A stretch of DNA of 64,000 nucleotides, from contig NZ_AEEC02000001.1 of NCBI RefSeq assembly GCF_000300975.2, positions 235,192 through 299,191 of the forward strand, written 5' to 3'. This stretch comes from Herbaspirillum frisingense GSF30. Its GTDB lineage: Bacteria; Pseudomonadota; Gammaproteobacteria; Burkholderiales; Burkholderiaceae_D. This document shows, piece after piece, positions 1 through 12,046 of this stretch; positions within the stretch are counted from its first letter, which is position 1, and each line of letters starts with the position of its first letter. Under the pieces are notes generated by a model. That model saw only the letters and a program-made list of their open reading frames with translations, made no database searches and was not told where the DNA came from. The position numbers were made by a program, and so were the translations under genes.

Positions 1-1
1 C

Positions 2-283
2 GAATCACTACGGGTGGAATTGCGCACCTCCGGCATCAAGGTCGTGACCATCGCGCCCGGCTACATCGACACCCCCATGACCCGCGTGAACACCTATCGC
101 ATGCCCTTCCTGATGCCGGTGGAGCGCTTCGCCGAACGCGCCGTACAGAGCATCGCCGAAGGCGTCAGCTACCGCGTCATTCCCTGGCAGATGGGGGTGG
201 TGGCCAAGCTACTCAGACTGCTGCCGAACTGGCTGTACGATATGGCCTTCGCCCGCGCCCCGCACAAGCCCCGCAATCTCTAG
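2..283 (+). CDS. Short-chain dehydrogenase/reductase, C-terminal part (cut by window edge)
   Basis: The reading frame is open from the first bases and ends at a TAG, so only the last 93 residues are present. The sequence [20 protein letters not shown] followed by DTPMT is the typical region after the catalytic Tyr-Lys of classical SDR enzymes, where the PG motif and the Thr contact the nicotinamide of NAD(P)H. The catalytic part and Rossmann glycine motif lie outside the window, so the substrate cannot be named. It is followed 43 bases later by fmt on the same strand, but nothing shows a functional link. The family call is solid; the exact activity is unknown. Confidence 0.75.
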   Translation, partial: ESLRVELRTSGIKVVTIAPGYIDTPMTRVNTYRMPFLMPVERFAERAVQSIAEGVSYRVIPWQMGVVAKLLRLLPNWLYDMAFARAPHKPRNL

Positions 284-326
284 CCACCCGACATCGCGGC
301 GCCCGGCGCCGCCTCTGGAGTTTTTC

Positions 327-1280
327 ATGAAGATCATTTTCGCCGGCACGCCGGAATTTGCCGCCGTTGCCCTCGAAGCCCTGTACGCCGCCGGTCACGA
401 GATCACCCTGGTCCTGACCCAGCCTGACCGTCCGGCCGGACGTGGCATGCAGCTGCAGGCCTCGCCGGTCAAGCAATGCGCGTTGAAGCACGGCACGCCT
501 GTGGCGCAGCCGGTCTCGCTGCGCCTGAACGGCAAGTACCCCGAGGTTGCGCAGGAAGCGCATGCGCTGCTGCAATCGACCCCGCATGATGTGATGGTGG
601 TCGCCGCATATGGCCTGATCCTGCCGCGTAGCGTGCTCGACATCCCGCGTTACGGCTGCATCAACATCCACGGCTCGCTCTTGCCGCGCTGGCGCGGCGC
701 CGCCCCCATCCACCGCGCCATCGAGGCCGGCGACACCGAGACCGGCATCACCATCATGCAGATGGAAGAAGGACTCGATACCGGCCCGATGATGTTGATC
801 GAAAGCCTGCCCATCACTGACGAGGACACCACCGGCAGCCTGCATGACAAGCTCGCCGCGCTGGGCGGCCGGATGATCGTGGAAGCCATTGAAAAGCTGG
901 AGCAGGGCGCATTGCCGGCCACGCCGCAACCGGAAGAGGGCGCCAACTACGCCGCCAAGATCGCCAAGGAAGAGGCTGCGCTGGACTTCAGCCAGAGCGC
1001 GCAACAACTGGCGCGCCGCATCCGCGCCTTCAATCCCTTCCCCGGTGCCACCGGCCGCTTCGGCGACACCGTGGTCAAGCTGTGGCAGGCGCGTCCGGTG
1101 ACCGTGGCGCAGCAGGGTGAACCCGGCCAGGTGTTGTCGGCCGATGCCCAGGGCGGGATCGTGGTGACCTGCGGCGAAGGCGCACTGCTGCTGACCGAAT
1201 TGCAGAAGCCCGGCGGCAAGCGCCTGCCGGCGGCGGAATTCCTGAAGGGCTTCCCGCTGGAAGGCGGCCGCTTCGCCTGA
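327..1280 (+). CDS. fmt: Methionyl-tRNA formyltransferase
   Basis: Transfers a formyl group from 10-formyltetrahydrofolate to Met-tRNA(fMet) in the cytoplasm, needed for translation initiation. The 317-residue length is normal. The N-terminus [11 protein letters not shown] is the family signature. The hydrolase-like motif [12 protein letters not shown], with the preceding HGS, carries the catalytic His and folate-binding residues. The C-terminal half is the OB-fold tRNA-binding domain. The start has a GGAG ribosome site about 7 bases upstream. The usual partner def (peptide deformylase) is not beside it: an SDR gene precedes it and a convergent nucleosidase gene lies 10 bases downstream. Confidence 0.97.
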   Translation: MKIIFAGTPEFAAVALEALYAAGHEITLVLTQPDRPAGRGMQLQASPVKQCALKHGTPVAQPVSLRLNGKYPEVAQEAHALLQSTPHDVMVVAAYGLILPRSVLDIPRYGCINIHGSLLPRWRGAAPIHRAIEAGDTETGITIMQMEEGLDTGPMMLIESLPITDEDTTGSLHDKLAALGGRMIVEAIEKLEQGALPATPQPEEGANYAAKIAKEEAALDFSQSAQQLARRIRAFNPFPGATGRFGDTVVKLWQARPVTVAQQGEPGQVLSADAQGGIVVTCGEGALLLTELQKPGGKRLPAAEFLKGFPLEGGRFA

Positions 1281-1290
1281 GCGGGTGGGC

Positions 1291-1875
1291 TCAGGCGTAT
1301 TGCTTGAGCACGTGCGGCAGATGCCGCCAGAACAGCTCCGCACCCAGGTGGACGCGGGCCTGCCAGTCATCGGCGGCATCGTCGTCGGCGCCGTCGGTGA
1401 CGAACTTGAAGGCCCGCCAGGGCAGCCCGAAATGGTGGCAGACGCGGGCGATGGCAAACAACTCCATGTCCACCAGATCGACGCCCTGCGCCACCAGCCA
1501 GTCGTCGGCTGCGGTGACGAAGCTGTCGCCGGTGCCGCACAGCACGCCGGGATGGCCGGATTCCAGGCGCGGCGGTTGCTGCTCCTGGTTCATCAGCGGC
1601 GTCACGCCACGTGGCGCCAGCGGCATGGCCGCCATGTCGCGCTGGACCACCGCCGCCACCTCCAGCAGGCCGTCATGGTGCGGATCGATCTTGCCCGCGG
1701 TACCGAAGTTGATCACCAGGCGCGGCTGCCGCTCCAGGATGGCCCGGGTGGCATGCAGCGCGGCATTGACCTTGCCGACGCCGCAATAGAGCAGCTCTAC
1801 GCCATCGGGCGCGTCAGTGGCCTGGAGTTCGCTTTCCAGGGCGGTCAGGATGAGGATGGGGCGAGGCGCTGTCAT
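1291..1875 (-). CDS. Phosphorylase-superfamily nucleosidase (MTA/SAH nucleosidase-like)
   Basis: A 194-residue protein beginning MTAPRPILILTALESEL, which matches the N-terminal strand of PNP/MTAN-type nucleoside phosphorylases and hydrolases. It has the glycine-rich stretch YCGVGKVNAA, then INFGTAGK, then VDMELFAIARV, the purine/ribose-binding Met-Glu segment of the family, and a late VTDGADDDA where MTA/SAH nucleosidases carry the catalytic Asp. It probably cleaves methylthioadenosine, S-adenosylhomocysteine or a related purine nucleoside. An upstream in-frame start at 1917 is less likely because it adds a tail with no family similarity. It is divergent from metH, which fits a methyl-cycle role, but the substrate is inferred. 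Confidence 0.75.
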   Translation of the reverse strand: MTAPRPILILTALESELQATDAPDGVELLYCGVGKVNAALHATRAILERQPRLVINFGTAGKIDPHHDGLLEVAAVVQRDMAAMPLAPRGVTPLMNQEQQPPRLESGHPGVLCGTGDSFVTAADDWLVAQGVDLVDMELFAIARVCHHFGLPWRAFKFVTDGADDDAADDWQARVHLGAELFWRHLPHVLKQYA

Positions 1876-1952
1876 CTTTGTCAACAGTTGATGGATTGCA
1901 AGCAAATCCAGCCGCAAAGGCCGGCTGGCTCGGGGGGTAGGGCGCTTTCGCG

Positions 1953-2010
1953 TATAATCTGGCTCTCATTTTTGCCTGTAAAACCGGTCGGTCCAGACCG
2001 GTTTTTTTGT
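1953..2010 (+). promoter_or_regulatory. metH promoter -10 box and terminator-like leader hairpin
   Basis: A perfect TATAAT lies at 1953-1958; no good -35 box is visible 17 bases before it. About 20 bases past the expected start point, AAACCGGTC and GACCGGTTT (around 1980-2004) form a perfect 9-bp stem with a 6-base loop and then a T run. No gene ends here, since the flanking genes diverge. The hairpin therefore sits in the metH 5' leader and could act as an attenuator. It also has an A run on its left side, so it could stop transcription on the other strand. Confidence 0.5.
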
Positions 2011-2077
2011 CCCGCCAAAGCGTGGACAGTCCCGCAGACAGGCCCGCATTGTTGCCGCAACCAGAGAAAAACGCCAG

Positions 2078-5821
<3,744 letters not shown>

Positions 5822-5830
5822 GTCCTTCCA

Positions 5831-5856
5831 TGCCCGGCCTGCGCGCCGGGCAGTTT
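5831..5856 (+). terminator. Rho-independent terminator after metH
   Basis: GCCCGGC and GCCGGGC form a 7-bp GC stem around a 6-base loop, followed by AGTTTTT. It begins about 10 bases after the metH stop codon. Confidence 0.8.
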
Positions 5857-5928
5857 TTCCTGTGGCTTGTATTCGGCAGCCGTCCTGCTATCATCCACGC
5901 CCGCCGTTCCGTAGCCCTTGCTTTAGCC

Positions 5929-6213
5929 ATGATCGATTCCGCTGACCACGTCACCCATGCACTGCCCGTGACCGTGGCCACGCGCCTGCACTTCTCGGAC
6001 GGCAAGTCGCGCGCCATCTTCACCGTGGACCTGGTCCAGGATCTCCTGGGAGACTGGGTGCTCACGCAGGCCTGGGACGGCGCCGAAGGCCGCAGTGCGG
6101 TGCGCCGCGTGGTGGTCGAGGACCATGAGCAGGGCCTGCAGATGCTGCAGAAGATCGCTCGCCACAAGGAGCGCCTGGGCTTTCGCCAGGTGCGCCTGTA
6201 TCACGTTGGCTGA
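5929..6213 (+). CDS. Small WGR-domain-like protein
   Basis: A 94-residue protein from the ATG at 5929 (MIDSADHV). Longer in-frame starts would run into the metH terminator. The middle reads like a WGR domain: a basic first strand (TRLHFSDGK), a DLLGDWVLTQAW segment, a short GAEGRSAVRRV stretch in place of the canonical WGR, then a helix ending in KERLGFRQVRLYHV. WGR domains occur in DNA ligases, PARPs and stand-alone bacterial proteins and are thought to bind nucleic acid. The true Trp-Gly-Arg triplet is degenerate here (WDGAEGR), so the family call is an inference and the role is unknown. Confidence 0.5.
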   Translation: MIDSADHVTHALPVTVATRLHFSDGKSRAIFTVDLVQDLLGDWVLTQAWDGAEGRSAVRRVVVEDHEQGLQMLQKIARHKERLGFRQVRLYHVG

Positions 6214-6391
6214 TCACGTCGGCTGATCACGTGGATTGATCCCCCCACATCGCCGGCGCCAAGTACTCACCAGCAAGCCGGCGCGACCCATGTTAGGCTA
6301 GTCGGCCCGCACCAGTCGGGTGCAATTCTTGCGCGGCAGATAAAAACCAGAAACGCCGCAGCGATATCAATAATTAGTCCGGAGACCGACC

Positions 6392-7642
6392 GTGCCACCC
6401 TCATTGTCCCCAGAGCCTGCTGCCGTTGACCGTCATCAGGTCGATTCCTCCTATGCCGTGCTGCGCCTGTGCATCACCATGGTCTTGATGGTCGTCGGGG
6501 CCAGCGGCATGTACGTGATGGCGGTGGTGCTGCCGGCGGTGCAGGCGCATTTCCAGGTGGATCGCGGCCTGGCGTCCATGCCCTACACGCTGACCATGCT
6601 CGGCGTGGGCGTGGGTGGCCTGCTGATGGGCCGCATGGCCGACCGCTCCGGCATCATGCGCCCCCTGCTGCTGGGCGGCGTCTGCCTGGGCGGAGGATTC
6701 ATCGCTGCAGCGCTGGCGCCCAATATCTGGTTCTTCATGGCGGCGCACTGTGTGCTGATCGGCCTGCTGGGGACGGCCTGTACCTTTTCTCCGCTGGTGG
6801 CCGACACCTCGCTGTGGTTCCGCAAGCGACGCGGCATCGCCGTGGCGGTATGCGCCAGCGGCAACTACCTGGGTGGCGCGATCTGGCCGCCCATCGTCCA
6901 GCATTTCGTCGACAGTGTCGGCTGGCAGCAGACCTATATCGGCCTGGGCATCACCTGTACGCTGATCATGTGCTCATTGGCCCTGCTGATGCGCGCCCGT
7001 CCTCCGGTGCAGGAAAGTGGCACGACCAGCGCCCGCATCGGTGGCGGACCGCGTCCCTTCGGCCTCTCGCCCGGTGCGGCGCAGTTGCTGCTATGCGTGG
7101 CCGGTGTGGCCTGTTGCGTGGCCATGGCCATGCCCCAGGTACACATCGTGGCCTACTGCGGCGATCTCGGTTACGGTCCGGCGCGGGGTGCCCAGATGCT
7201 GTCACTGATGCTGGCCTGCGGCGTGGTCAGCCGCCTGGTCTCGGGAGCCATCTGCGACCGCATCGGCGGCCTGCGCACGCTGTTGCTGGGTTCCATGCTG
7301 CAGGGCCTGTCGCTGCTGCTGTTCATCCCCTTCGACAGCCTGGCTTCGCTGTACATCATCTCGGCACTGTTCGGCCTGTTCCAGGGCGGCATCGTGCCGT
7401 CCTACGCCATCATCGTGCGCGAATACTTCCCGGCCGCCGAAGCCGGCCAGCGGGTGGGCGCGGTCATCATGGCGACCATGTTCGGCATGGCCCTGGGCGG
7501 CTGGATGTCGGGCAAGATCTTCGACCTGACCGGCTCCTATCACGCCGCCTTCGCCAACGGCATCGCCTGGAACCTGCTCAACCTCGGGATCGCGGTCCTG
7601 CTGCTGACCCGTGTGCGCGGCATGCGCTTGCGGGCGGCCTGA
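6392..7642 (+). CDS. Major facilitator superfamily transporter
   Basis: A 416-residue inner-membrane carrier with about twelve hydrophobic segments in two groups of six. The loop between segments 2 and 3 carries the MFS signature GRMADRSGIMRP, and the matching loop in the second half reads GAICDRIGGLRT. The overall layout resembles the oxalate/formate antiporter and monocarboxylate branch, but the substrate cannot be read from the sequence. The start is a GTG at 6392 with GGAG 7 bases upstream. It stands alone between a WGR-like gene and a marC-family gene, with no regulator beside it. Confidence 0.85.
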   Translation: MPPSLSPEPAAVDRHQVDSSYAVLRLCITMVLMVVGASGMYVMAVVLPAVQAHFQVDRGLASMPYTLTMLGVGVGGLLMGRMADRSGIMRPLLLGGVCLGGGFIAAALAPNIWFFMAAHCVLIGLLGTACTFSPLVADTSLWFRKRRGIAVAVCASGNYLGGAIWPPIVQHFVDSVGWQQTYIGLGITCTLIMCSLALLMRARPPVQESGTTSARIGGGPRPFGLSPGAAQLLLCVAGVACCVAMAMPQVHIVAYCGDLGYGPARGAQMLSLMLACGVVSRLVSGAICDRIGGLRTLLLGSMLQGLSLLLFIPFDSLASLYIISALFGLFQGGIVPSYAIIVREYFPAAEAGQRVGAVIMATMFGMALGGWMSGKIFDLTGSYHAAFANGIAWNLLNLGIAVLLLTRVRGMRLRAA

Positions 7643-7689
7643 TCAGGCCAGCAGCGGGCGAACATCGGGCGCACAGCACGGTCGTAGTT

Positions 7690-7719
7690 GGCAGCGTAGC
7701 GGCTTTCAGCTACGCTGCC
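7690..7719. repeat. Strong hairpin between MFS and MarC genes
   Basis: GGCAGCGTAGC and GCTACGCTGCC form a perfect 11-bp stem with an 8-base loop. No T run follows, so it is not a standard intrinsic terminator. It could be a REP-like palindrome or an mRNA-stabilising structure. Confidence 0.55.
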
Positions 7720-7759
7720 GGGTCAACCGATCAATGCATTTCCGAGCGCCCATTCCGCC

Positions 7760-8449
7760 ATGTTCATCCTCTTCCTCAAGGCCGTGGTCCTGATCCCGAT
7801 CACGCTGCTGCCCATCCTCAATCCGCTGGGCATCGCACCGGTGTTCGCCAACCTGCTGGGCAACGTCAGCCGCAGCACCGAGAAGCGCATTGCGCGCCAG
7901 GTGGCCATCAATTGCTGGTTCATGCTGGTGGCGGCGATCTTCATCGGTTCGCACGTGCTGACCTTCTTCGGAATCTCGCTGCCCATCGTGCGCGTGGGTG
8001 GTGGCCTGCTGGTAGCGGTATCGGGCTGGAAGCTGCTCAACGACAACAGCCAGGACAGTTCCATCCCCACCCAGGTTGCCAAGACCTATGACGAAGACCT
8101 GCCCGATGAAGAGATCAAGGCGCGCAGCTTCTATCCCATGAGCTTTCCCCTCACCGTGGGACCGGGCACGATTGCCGCCTCCATCACGCTGGGTGCCAAT
8201 ACGCCCACGCGCCTGCTGGACTGGGTGATTTCGGTGGGCAGCGCCGCGCTGGGTGCCGCGCTGACGGCGCTGGTGATCTTCCTCTGCTACAACTACGCCC
8301 ACAAGCTGGTCAACCTGATGGGGCGCCTGGGCACCATGGTGGTGCTGCGCCTGTCAGCCTTCATCCTGTTGTGCATCGGCATCCAGATCTTCTGGTCGGG
8401 ATTGTCGGCCTTGCTGGCCGAGGCGGGGATCAGCGGGGTCGCGCCGTAA
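7760..8449 (+). CDS. MarC-family integral membrane protein
   Basis: A 229-residue inner-membrane protein of the MarC/UPF0056 family. It shows six hydrophobic segments, the N-terminal ILNPLGIAPVFANL motif, the second-segment motif GGGLLVAVSGWKLL and the mirrored FPLTVGPGTIAASI motif of the second half. These are hallmarks of the inverted-repeat MarC/SnatA fold. Some members export or take up small neutral amino acids; others have no proven function. Despite the name, the family is not shown to confer multidrug resistance. The 230-residue length is typical. The gene is single, with a hairpin upstream, and is convergent with the LON-domain gene. Confidence 0.9.
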   Translation: MFILFLKAVVLIPITLLPILNPLGIAPVFANLLGNVSRSTEKRIARQVAINCWFMLVAAIFIGSHVLTFFGISLPIVRVGGGLLVAVSGWKLLNDNSQDSSIPTQVAKTYDEDLPDEEIKARSFYPMSFPLTVGPGTIAASITLGANTPTRLLDWVISVGSAALGAALTALVIFLCYNYAHKLVNLMGRLGTMVVLRLSAFILLCIGIQIFWSGLSALLAEAGISGVAP

Positions 8450-8473
8450 GGCAAGGGATAAGGGATAAGGCGG

Positions 8474-9127
8474 CTACTTCAGCCAGCCCAGTTCATCCAG
8501 CGCGTCCTGCACCAGCTCCAGGCGGAGCACGGGGTTGTCCAGCGCCAGCAGGCTCTGCTTGAGTTCGACGGTGATGGGCATCATCTCGGCCCAGCGGTTG
8601 GCGACCCAGCCGCAATGGTCCAGCCGGTAAGGCGCCGCGATCGGCACCTCGCTCTCCGGCAGGCCCTGGCGCAATACCGACTGCAGCAGGTTGTCCAGCG
8701 CCTGCGCGGTGTTGCCCAGTTCCTCGGGAATCGTCACGGCGCGATCGGCCTCCATCATTTCCACCTGGGCCGTCCACAGGCCATGCTTCTGCTGTTCGGC
8801 CTGCAGGATGCGGAAGCGCTCGTCACCCAGGCAGGCCACCCGCATCAGACCGGGGGATGGCGTACTCCACTCCTTGATGCGGGCCATCGTGCCTACGCCG
8901 ACGAAACGTTCGCTCTGTCCCGGACGACGGACCTCGGAGCCTGCCGTCAGGGCCACCACGCCAAAGCCACTGCCTTCGGCGATGCACTTGCCGATCATGT
9001 CCAGATAGCGCACCTCGAAGATCTGCAGTGGCAGCCGCCCTTCGGGAAAGAGCGTGCTGGCCAGCGGAAACAGCGGGATGGTTCGGGCCGAGATCGGCGG
9101 GCGCGGGGTGGCGGGGGCAGCGGGCAT
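8474..9127 (-). CDS. LON N-terminal (substrate-binding) domain protein
   Basis: A 217-residue protein consisting of a LON N-terminal-like domain without the ATPase or protease parts. Evidence is the opening IPLFPLASTLFPEGRLPLQI, then FEVRYLDMIGKC, then VGTMARI and RIL, as in bacterial stand-alone LON-SB proteins. The start was set at the ATG at 9127 because AGGAG lies 5 bases upstream; the GTG at 9133 and ATG at 9130 overlap or crowd that site. The biochemical role of stand-alone members is not established. It lies just upstream of the spoVR end on the same strand, but the gap of about 20 bases leads out of the stress operon, so co-transcription is possible. Confidence 0.85.
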   Translation of the reverse strand: MPAAPATPRPPISARTIPLFPLASTLFPEGRLPLQIFEVRYLDMIGKCIAEGSGFGVVALTAGSEVRRPGQSERFVGVGTMARIKEWSTPSPGLMRVACLGDERFRILQAEQQKHGLWTAQVEMMEADRAVTIPEELGNTAQALDNLLQSVLRQGLPESEVPIAAPYRLDHCGWVANRWAEMMPITVELKQSLLALDNPVLRLELVQDALDELGWLK

Positions 9128-9149
9128 CATCACTCCTGATGGCGATCAG

Positions 9150-10679
9150 TCATGAGCGCAGAGCATACCTGTTCTCGGCCACGCATTCATAGCGTTGCAC
9201 GATGTAGCCGTTGTCATCCACGCTTTCCAGATAGACGTCGAACTGCCACAGCCGCGCCATGTGCCGCAGCACCTCGTTGGTGCTGTCGCCCAGCGAGCGG
9301 CCGTCACTGCGGAAGTGGCGCAACGTCAGGCTGCGGTTGCCGCGCGTGTTGACCGACCAGACCTGGATGTTGGGCTCGCGGTGGTTGATGTCGTACTGCC
9401 GCGAGAGGGCCTGGCGCACATACTGGAAGCCGCGCTCGTTGTGGATGGCCGAGACCTCGATCTCGCTGCGCGCTTCATCGTCCAGCACGGCGAACATGCG
9501 CATGTCGCGCATGAGCTTGGGCGAAAGATACTGGGCGATGAAGCTCTCGTCCTTGTAGTTGCGCATCACGTATTGCAGGGTATCGAGCCAGTTGCTGCCG
9601 GCGATCTCGGGGAACCATTCGCGGTCTTCATCGCTGGGCTGTTCGCAGATGCGGCGGATGTCGCTCATCATCGAGAAGCCCAGGGCATAGGGATTGATGC
9701 CGTTGTAATAGGGCTTAATGATGGGCGGCTGGAACACCACATTGCTGTGCGAATGCAGGAACTCCATCATGAAGCCATCGGTCAGGCGACCCTGGTCGTA
9801 GAGCGTATTCAACAGCGTGTAATGCCAGAAGGTGGCCCAGCCCTCGTTCATGACCTGGGTCTGGCGCTGCGGATAGAAATACTGGCCGACCTTGCGCACG
9901 ATGCGGATCACTTCACGTTCCCAGGGCTCCAGCAAGGGCGCGTTCTTCTCGGCGAAGTAGAGCAGGTTTTCCTGAGGCTCGGAAGGGAAGCGGCCCTCGA
10001 CTGCCGCGGCGGCCGTTTCCTTCTTCGCCGGCAGGGTGCGCCAGAGTTCGTTGACCTGCGACTGCATGTAGGCTTCGCGCTCGCGCTGGCGCGCCTTTTC
10101 CTGCGCCAGCGACAGCCGTTGCGGGCGCTTGTAGCGATCCACGCCGTAATTCATCAGCGCATGGCAGGAGTCCAGCAGTTCCTCGACCCGCTCGAAGCCA
10201 TGACGCTCTTCGCACTCGGCAATGTAATTGCGTGCATACACCAGGTAATCGATGATGGCACTGGCATCGGTCCACAACTGGAACAGGTAGTTACCCTTGA
10301 AGAAGGAGTTGTGTCCGTAGGCCGCGTGAGCGATGACCAGGGCCTGCATGGTCATCGTGTTCTCTTCCATCAGGTAGGCAATGCAAGGGTCGGAGTTGAT
10401 CACGATCTCATAGGCCAGGCCCATCTGGCCGCGCTTGTAGTCGCGCTCGGTCAGCATGAAGTGCTTGCCGTAGGACCAGTGCCGATAGTTGACCGGCATG
10501 CCGTGCGATGCATAGGCATCCATCATCTGTTCGGCCGAGATGATTTCCAGCTGGATGGGATAGATGTCCAGCTCGTAACCCTTGGCCACCCGGGCGATTT
10601 CATCGTTGTAGCGTTCGATCAGATCGAAGCTCCAGTCCGAGGGGCAGGGCAGGGGGTCATGCTTGAAGCGGCTGTTCAT
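9150..10679 (-). CDS. spoVR: SpoVR family protein
   Basis: A 509-residue cytoplasmic protein of the SpoVR/YcgB family. The characteristic blocks are present: PLPCPSDWSFDLIERYND at the start, MPVNYRHWSYGKHF, a central YPQRQTQVMNEGWATFWHY segment and the PYYNGINPYALGF motif near residue 325. Bacillus SpoVR affects spore cortex formation; in non-sporulating proteobacteria the protein travels with PrkA and YeaH and its molecular activity is unknown. Its ATG overlaps the yeaH stop by 4 bases (ATGA), which indicates translational coupling. The length matches enterobacterial YcgB. Confidence 0.93.
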   Translation of the reverse strand: MNSRFKHDPLPCPSDWSFDLIERYNDEIARVAKGYELDIYPIQLEIISAEQMMDAYASHGMPVNYRHWSYGKHFMLTERDYKRGQMGLAYEIVINSDPCIAYLMEENTMTMQALVIAHAAYGHNSFFKGNYLFQLWTDASAIIDYLVYARNYIAECEERHGFERVEELLDSCHALMNYGVDRYKRPQRLSLAQEKARQREREAYMQSQVNELWRTLPAKKETAAAAVEGRFPSEPQENLLYFAEKNAPLLEPWEREVIRIVRKVGQYFYPQRQTQVMNEGWATFWHYTLLNTLYDQGRLTDGFMMEFLHSHSNVVFQPPIIKPYYNGINPYALGFSMMSDIRRICEQPSDEDREWFPEIAGSNWLDTLQYVMRNYKDESFIAQYLSPKLMRDMRMFAVLDDEARSEIEVSAIHNERGFQYVRQALSRQYDINHREPNIQVWSVNTRGNRSLTLRHFRSDGRSLGDSTNEVLRHMARLWQFDVYLESVDDNGYIVQRYECVAENRYALRS

Positions 10680-11944
10680 GCGTGCACCTGCTTTTCAAAG
10701 AGTTCGCGGAAGACCGGGTAGATCTCGGCGGCAGACTGCACCTTCTTCATGGCGAAGTGCGGGTGCGACTCGATCAATTGCATGTACTCGGTCCACAGGT
10801 TCTGTTCCGGATCGGCCACCTGGATGTAGGCGAAGTAGCGCGTCAGCGGCAGGATGGCCGACTCCAGCAGCTCGCGGCATTTCGGGGAATCGTCGTTCCA
10901 GTTGTCGCCGTCGGAGGCCTGCGCACCGTAGATGTTCCATTCGCTGGGAGAGTAGCGCTTGGTGATGATGTCGTGCATCAGTTCCAGGGCGCTGGAGACG
11001 ACGGTGCCTCCACTTTCCTGCGAGTGGAAGAAGGTGTTCTCATCGACTTCGTCAGCGCGGGTGTGATGGCGGATGAAGACCACTTCGATGTGCTCGTAAT
11101 TGCGCGTAAGGAAGAGATACAGCAGGATGAAGAAGCGCTTCGACAGATCCTTGCGCTGCTCATCCATCGAGCCCGACACGTCCATCACGCAGAACATCAC
11201 CGCACGACTGGAGGGTTGCGGTTGACGCACCCGGTTCACATAGCGCAGGTCGAAGGGGTCGATGAAGGGGATGCGCAGGATGCGGGCGCGCAAATGCTTC
11301 ACTTCCTCTTCGAGCAACTGGATGTCGGCGCTGTGCTCCTCGGGTTTGCGCTTCATCTCGGCCAGCGTTTCCTCGGCCACGTCGAGCTGGCGCTGCAAGG
11401 GACCACCCAGGGCGATGCGGCGGCCCAGCGAGGAGCGCAGCGAGCGCACCACGTCGATGTTGTTGGGCGAGCCATCCACCGAATAGCCGGCGCGCTGGTT
11501 CTTCCAGCTTGGTACCTGCAGCAGGTTGGTTTCCACCAGGCGCGGCAGTTCGAGGTCCTCGAAGAAGTAATGCATGAATTCTTCGCGGGTCAGTTCGAAG
11601 GTGAAATCGTCCTGGCCTTCGCCGTCGTTGCTGGCACTGCTGCCGCCTCCGCCGCCGCTGCCACCGTTCTGGCGCGGGATGCGGTCACCCTGCAGGTAAT
11701 CCTGGTTGCCCGGATGCACAGCCTCGCGCTTGCCGCCCTTGCCGTGATGGAAGAAGGGCTCCGAGACATCCTTGCGCGGGATGCTGATGCTCTTCGACTT
11801 TTCGAGATCGGTGATGCTGCGGTCGCGCACTGCGTCCGCCACCGAACGTTGGATATGCCCCTTGAAGCGCCGCAGGAAGCGCTCCCGGTTGGCGATGCTC
11901 TTGTTCTTGCCAGCCAGCCTGCGGTCGATGATCTGATGCAGCAC
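10676..11944 (-). CDS. yeaH: YeaH/YhbH family VWA-like protein (DUF444)
   Basis: A 422-residue protein with a basic N-terminus, a glycine/serine-rich linker at about residues 93-105 (GGSGGGGGSSAS), and a C-terminal von Willebrand A-like domain. The metal-binding MIDAS motif is visible as D255-V-S257-G-S259 (MDVSGSMDE). The family is the fixed partner of the PrkA kinase and SpoVR in proteobacteria and responds to nutrient stress in enterobacteria. It is the middle gene of the operon: prkA ends 102 bases upstream and spoVR overlaps its stop. The molecular function is not known. Confidence 0.93.
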   Translation of the reverse strand: MLHQIIDRRLAGKNKSIANRERFLRRFKGHIQRSVADAVRDRSITDLEKSKSISIPRKDVSEPFFHHGKGGKREAVHPGNQDYLQGDRIPRQNGGSGGGGGSSASNDGEGQDDFTFELTREEFMHYFFEDLELPRLVETNLLQVPSWKNQRAGYSVDGSPNNIDVVRSLRSSLGRRIALGGPLQRQLDVAEETLAEMKRKPEEHSADIQLLEEEVKHLRARILRIPFIDPFDLRYVNRVRQPQPSSRAVMFCVMDVSGSMDEQRKDLSKRFFILLYLFLTRNYEHIEVVFIRHHTRADEVDENTFFHSQESGGTVVSSALELMHDIITKRYSPSEWNIYGAQASDGDNWNDDSPKCRELLESAILPLTRYFAYIQVADPEQNLWTEYMQLIESHPHFAMKKVQSAAEIYPVFRELFEKQVHA

Positions 11945-12046
11945 TCGGTTCTCCTGCTAGTGGTCGGCGGTGCGCCAGGCGCACGGCGCCGAAGGGTCGC
12001 CACTCGCATCGCCACGCATGCCGCGGACGATGCGCAACAGCGGCGC

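Noticed and set aside
1880..2077. SAH, SAM or cobalamin riboswitch before metH
   Set aside because: Only one simple hairpin is visible; conserved riboswitch cores were not recognised and the leader is short.
6207..6236. Short tandem repeat of GGCTGATCACG
   Set aside because: Only two copies, right at a gene end; likely chance or slippage.
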